DNA of 25,013 nt, from NCBI GenBank assembly GCA_019217005.1, contig JAHBNG010000174.1:1-25013 (forward strand), read 5' to 3'. The position numbers and the translations under genes were made by a program. The notes beneath the pieces are model-generated. The model had not been told where the DNA came from. It did not search any database and saw nothing but the letters and a program-made list of their open reading frames with translations. Positions 25,010 to 25,013 of this stretch are shown here, in pieces (the stretch's first letter is position 1; every line of letters begins with the position of its first letter). The stretch comes from Chloroflexi bacterium TSY (lineage in GTDB: Bacteria; Chloroflexota; Anaerolineae; Caldilineales; Caldilineaceae).

Positions 25010-25013
25010 ATCG

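Noticed and set aside
1..25013. CRISPR array or transposase gene
   Set aside because: No regularly spaced direct repeats and no frame with transposase motifs were seen; the mobile elements here are all non-coding.

Overview
This is a 25 kb stretch whose convincing genes nearly all read on the + strand; the one exception is a broken antitoxin remnant. The organism is probably a member of the Chloroflexota (Anaerolineae/Caldilineae type). That is an inference from the style of the solute-binding lipoproteins (twin-arginine plus lipobox), the carbohydrate-type ABC transporters without their own ATPase, the HyuA/HyuB enzymes and the many small inverted-repeat elements between genes. No rRNA, tRNA, CRISPR array or transposase gene was seen.

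Region 1 (1-8348) is an AT-richer accessory block of three closely packed genes that I cannot match to a described system. The first encodes a giant protein of at least 2001 residues with five membrane segments, an M23-type zinc peptidase domain, a duplicated His-rich module and a long tail of degenerate beta repeats. The second is a 490-residue protein carrying the same kind of repeat. The third is a 276-residue HELGH zincin resembling peptidase family M6. The right end of a small mobile element lies at bases 1-20, directly against the reading frame of the giant gene, so the gene is probably cut at its 5' side.

Region 2 (8349-10687) holds a promoter, a two-domain amidohydrolase whose N-terminal half has lost its metal ligands, a convergent truncated antitoxin remnant, and two inverted-repeat elements.

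Region 3 (10688-15962) is a CUT1-type ABC transporter operon ending in hyuB. Its solute-binding protein gene is split by a 155 bp MITE with an 8 bp target duplication. Removing the element and one copy of the duplication restores a single 444-residue frame.

Region 4 (15963-17990) has intergenic palindromic elements followed by a CocE/NonD-type serine hydrolase.

Region 5 (18212-23669) is a second CUT1-type operon: an intact Tat lipoprotein, two permeases, and hyuA. The two hydantoinase/oxoprolinase subunits are therefore at the ends of two separate transporter operons rather than side by side.

Region 6 (23670-25013) has two matching palindromes that look like operators, followed by a DppB-type permease opening a peptide/nickel-class ABC operon that runs out of the window.

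Regions 2 to 6 read as a catabolic island: uptake of small organic, possibly amide or cyclic-amide, compounds coupled to hydrolytic enzymes. The actual substrates cannot be read from the sequence.
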